Shown here piece by piece: positions 60,626 through 64,000 of a stretch of 64,000 bases of DNA. Positions within the stretch are counted from its first letter, which is position 1, and every line of letters starts with the position of its first letter. Under the pieces are notes generated by a model. It saw nothing but the letters and a program-made list of their open reading frames with translations, was not told the DNA's origin and did no database searches. Source of the stretch: Numida meleagris (taxonomy: Eukaryota > Chordata > Aves > Galliformes > Numididae); contig NC_034419.1 in NCBI RefSeq assembly GCF_002078875.1, positions 17,577,090 through 17,641,089 of the forward strand, read 5' to 3'. The position numbers and the translations under genes were made by a program.

Positions 60626-63110
60626 CATAACCACATTGTTTATACCTGCCATTCACTAGTGACAATAAGTGGATGAAAATCTCTCCAGCACCAGGAAAAG
60701 ATGGGCTGCTGTGTATAACCAAACTATAAGCGTGCTGTGGAAGTGGTAGGACTCCTTGCATGCAGAATTGGATACTGCAGCAATTAAAGAGACAAAGTCA
60801 AATTTTTCACTACGTGGAATCAGAAGTAGTCCTGCTAATTATAAAATAATGCAACCCGTAAGCTATCTAGTACTTCTACTTTTTCAGTCCTTAAACCAGG
60901 AATACATGCCATTATCTTAATGGGGGAACACGGACAGGTGACAGTTTCTTAAATGGGTAAAATGATACCTTGACATATTGTGTCATTAAACTAAGAATTG
61001 CTACTAGCAACCTATTTCTTTCCAGAAACTATGCCAATTTCAGACTAAAGTATCCTATAGTTAATTCTGAACTGTCATGAAAACCTTTTGTTAACTGCAG
61101 CACCGGACTTCCTTTTTTATTCTTTCTTTCCCAGTAAAATTTTGTTCTCAGCAAAAATGTAGATCTGATTAACCATAATGAACACCACTGGTTGTGCTAC
61201 ATATATTTGTCATATGAGTGTAAAGATTTGCAATTATTTTTAATCTCTATTTTTCTGTAGGAACTGCGCAACATGTGTTACATTAGCAAATGAAGGAAAG
61301 GAATGTGATAGAAACAGGAGATGCAACTATTTTCATTGCTTATGTCTGAATGTCCCTATCTTTTTCCTAACTCCTCTAACACATTTGGAGCTGACTTCTC
61401 TTCCCACAGCACATGTGCCCTGGGCAGTCCCCACGTGCTGCCTTGCTATTAGGCCCAGGGACCAATTTTTGTTCTGGTCTTTTCCTTCTCAGAAACGATT
61501 TAACCCACAGGAAAGAAAAGAAAAAGAAATACGATTAGTTTTCTCAGAGTGAATTTTCAGAACGGGTAAATAAATCAATCCACACATTCAGAGACTGGAT
61601 AAGTATACTTTAGATATGAATCAAAACTCTTACGAAGGCATACCATTATTTTCTTTTCCAATTAGTATTAAAGAAAGGCAGAAAAATGTTTATAGTTTCG
61701 TTACATTTGTCTCTCTCTTTTTTTTTTTTTGTGTCCCTCTGGACTACCTGGACTGCAAGGCAGTGATCTAGCTGGCAGGCAATTAAAAGAACATCAGAGT
61801 TTAAAACACTTCCCCGTGTATCGACAGGCACCATCTATTGTGGCTATGACAGTGTGAGGAGGTGCCGCTGCCTAATTCAATTCAGTCACCTCCGAGTAGA
61901 CAATGTCTTCATAGGAGACCAATATATAGGAGATGAAGAGGAGAAAAAGAAAAATTAACTCTGTAAAGTTCAACTGAGGGAGAGAAAATTGATATATTGA
62001 CATAAATAGCTGGGCCTATACAGGCAGTAATCATGACGGCTTTGACCAACGAGAACTGTTTCTTTCTATTGAACTCCGGATCAGGTAGTTGTTCAGCTGA
62101 TGAAAAATGGAACAATTGTTTGAAACAAGAACCTGCAGCACACCACACTGATTGATAGAAAGATTTAAGGGGAAGCTGATGGTGTTTATTTTATTAAAAC
62201 ATTTTGAATGTATTTCAAATAATCGTTTCCCGAAGTGCTCTGACAAAAGTAGTTAGTCATCTCATTAGGGTGAGAACTGGATCAAAAAATAATCTGTTTT
62301 TAAAGAACATCTGTTATGTCATGTCCTGAAACGGAATTGTTTTTTTAAAAGGAATGAGACTGAGAGACTTCCACATTTTAGCGAAATGGGAGAAAGCAGA
62401 AAAGATTGTGTTAGATTCAGTAAAAAAAATAATTTAAAAATTAATTACCACACATGAAAATCATCCATGGGAGTCAAGGCATCAATGTTTTTACATAGAT
62501 TTCCCTGGGGCATCATGTGATTTTTTTTTGTTGCTGAAAGTGTTCTTATCTTCCCCTTTGAAACCAGTGCTAAGGTTCATTCAAGTCAATTAAAAACATG
62601 CCACTTACCGCAGACAGCTTTAGGAAAGAACATGCTCATTGAAAATATGGCATACTTTTATCATTGAAACACACACTCTGCGGGAGTTCTGATGAGGTTT
62701 AATTATCATTTTTACTTATAGAAACACACACCTGCTTTTAATTGATATAAAAAGGGAAACAACTCAAAATGGTTTTTTCTTATTCATGCAGATTAAGACT
62801 AATAAATTCTGAGACGTGTCACTAGAAAAGCTCACAGAATACACGAGCTTTATGAAGAAGAGCTGCAATTAAAAAAAATCACTTGTTAGGATATAAGTGC
62901 TCTATAAGTGGTTATTATATAGTTGCCGAAGAACTAGTTAGGAGGCTGGATGAGCTATTTGTCCATACAATACTTCAATTTGCATAGTGAGATTTTATTA
63001 TACCGCTGAAATGTATAATCACGAGTTATCTATAAGCACTGCATACCTTGGACTATAGCTAGGAGTAAATCTGATTATAACACAGTTTTATTTTCTTCTT
63101 CTCTCCTAAG

Positions 63111-63206
63111 ATCTTGAAAATTTTGAAATGAAAGCAAGAAGCGCAGTGTCAGTCAGAGAAGGACAAGGAGTGGTTCTGCTCTGTGGTCCTCCACCACATT
63201 TTGGAG
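63111..63206 (+). CDS. CNTN6: CNTN6 coding exon 4: linker and start of Ig domain 2
   Basis: Encodes residues 120-151, YLENFEMKARSAVSVREGQG then VVLLCGPPPHFG. C144 is the first cysteine of Ig2, and VREGQGVVLLCGPPPHFG is essentially identical to mammalian contactin-6. Acceptor TTCTTCTCTCCTAAG and donor G|GTACGT are both good. The 96-nt exon is phase 1 on both sides, so skipping it would keep the frame but remove the first strands of Ig2. The second cysteine of Ig2 lies in the next exon, outside the window. Confidence 0.95.
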
Positions 63207-64000
63207 GTACGTGGAATAGCTCTGAGACACATACAACCCAAACAAAGAATAGATTTGGGGTGTCTCTTCTTCTGTTACCATTGCTACTATTGCTCTGGAC
63301 AAGGTAGAGTGCCCACAAACATGCAATGAACTAACAGTGCCTTTCATGTGATGTTTCAGACTTCTTCCATGTAAGGTGTCCCTAAACACGGGGCATGTTA
63401 TTCATACCCCCCCCCTTTATAGCTACAATCTACCTCCAACATCAGTGCTTTCAGAGCAATGCAAAGGCTTGAGCATGTATGTACGCTAATGTTGGAGCAG
63501 TACCATTATTCATTAACAGCAGTTTTTGCATCTAATAGAAGCAAGAAGCTCTTGAGAGTTATTTTGGGAGATTTTTTATCCCCCCCAACACTGACTTTTG
63601 CAAGTTCTGAGCCATCTGCATTCACAAATCCTATTTTGGAGGTGCCAGGACTCACAATATAACTGCTTCTTATCTTTTGAGATTCAGAGCAAAAACTATG
63701 GTTTCCTAACATAACCAGCTGAAGATGATTAGAAATCTTACCCTGGAAAAACAGATGCATATTAAAAAGGTGTAAATCATCAATAGTACAATTACCAGAT
63801 TGTTTTGTTCTGGATTGAAAGAATCAGCAGTTCTTACAGCACTCACCTCCTGCTTCCAGCCATAACCACACACCCACAGGAGCAGTGGCCTGTGTGCTAG
63901 CAGCAATGTTCTGCTCTCAGCACTGTTTCCTCAATCCTTCTTAAGAAATAGCTATAAGACAAATTCTCATAAGAAGAAGGTAGATTGTGATCTATAAGGG
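63207..64000 (+). other. CNTN6: CNTN6 intron after coding exon 4 (5' part only)
   Basis: Starts at GTACGT and runs off the window. It includes a 9-nt C run at 63407-63415. No further exon is recognised. Confidence 0.85.

Larger units (their letters stand above)
49144..63110 (+). other. CNTN6: CNTN6 intron between coding exons 3 and 4 (14.0 kb)
   Basis: A phase-1 intron from GTAAGT to TTCTTCTTCTCTCCTAAG. It contains a CpG cluster at about 53553-53831, fold-back repeat remnants at about 56083-56170 and 59070-59155, three copies of a 13-bp degenerate motif at 57984-58077, and a CR1 3' fragment at 60475-60625. The segment from about 52.0 to 57.1 kb is more GC-rich than the rest of the intron and may include regulatory DNA, but no exon is recognised. 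Confidence 0.85.

Noticed and set aside
1..64000. Prokaryotic features, CRISPR arrays, operons or a phage
   Set aside because: Spliced vertebrate exons, long AT-rich introns and low coding density exclude a bacterial origin; no regularly spaced repeats were seen.

Overview
This is a 64 kb piece of vertebrate genomic DNA, almost certainly from a bird or another sauropsid. It carries the 5' coding part of CNTN6 (contactin-6, NB-3), a GPI-anchored neural cell adhesion protein of the immunoglobulin superfamily, on the + strand. Four coding exons are recognisable by splice sites, matching phases and protein sequence: 18543-18597 (start codon and signal peptide), 41488-41614 and 48968-49143 (together the first Ig domain), and 63111-63206 (linker and start of the second Ig domain). 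Joined, they give 454 nt, or 151 complete codons plus one base, with an open frame across all three junctions. The gene continues beyond the right edge.

The lineage call rests on several points. Mammalian Alu, L1 and B1 repeats are absent and interspersed repeats are sparse. Two decayed fragments look like CR1-superfamily LINEs, the main avian and reptilian retroposon. Several short degenerate segments resemble ancient amniote repeats, one of them MIR-like. The species cannot be fixed from sequence alone.

Layout: 1-18462 is non-coding DNA upstream of the start-codon exon. A good splice acceptor ends at 18462, so at least one untranslated exon must lie further 5', probably outside the window; part or all of this stretch is therefore first intron. 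Then come the first coding exon, a 22.9 kb intron, the second coding exon, a 7.35 kb intron, the third coding exon, a 14.0 kb intron, the fourth coding exon, and the first 0.8 kb of the next intron. The introns hold poly(A/T) tracts, a few microsatellites, decayed repeats and one clear CpG cluster near 53.55-53.83 kb. No other protein-coding gene, rRNA, convincing tRNA or CRISPR array is supported. The remaining open frames of 60-148 codons match no family I recognise and look like chance.

The most interesting observations are an upstream ATG whose reading frame overlaps the CNTN6 start codon, the intronic CpG cluster, and a set of degenerate fold-back repeat copies. I found no evidence of a new defence, mobile or biosynthetic system.
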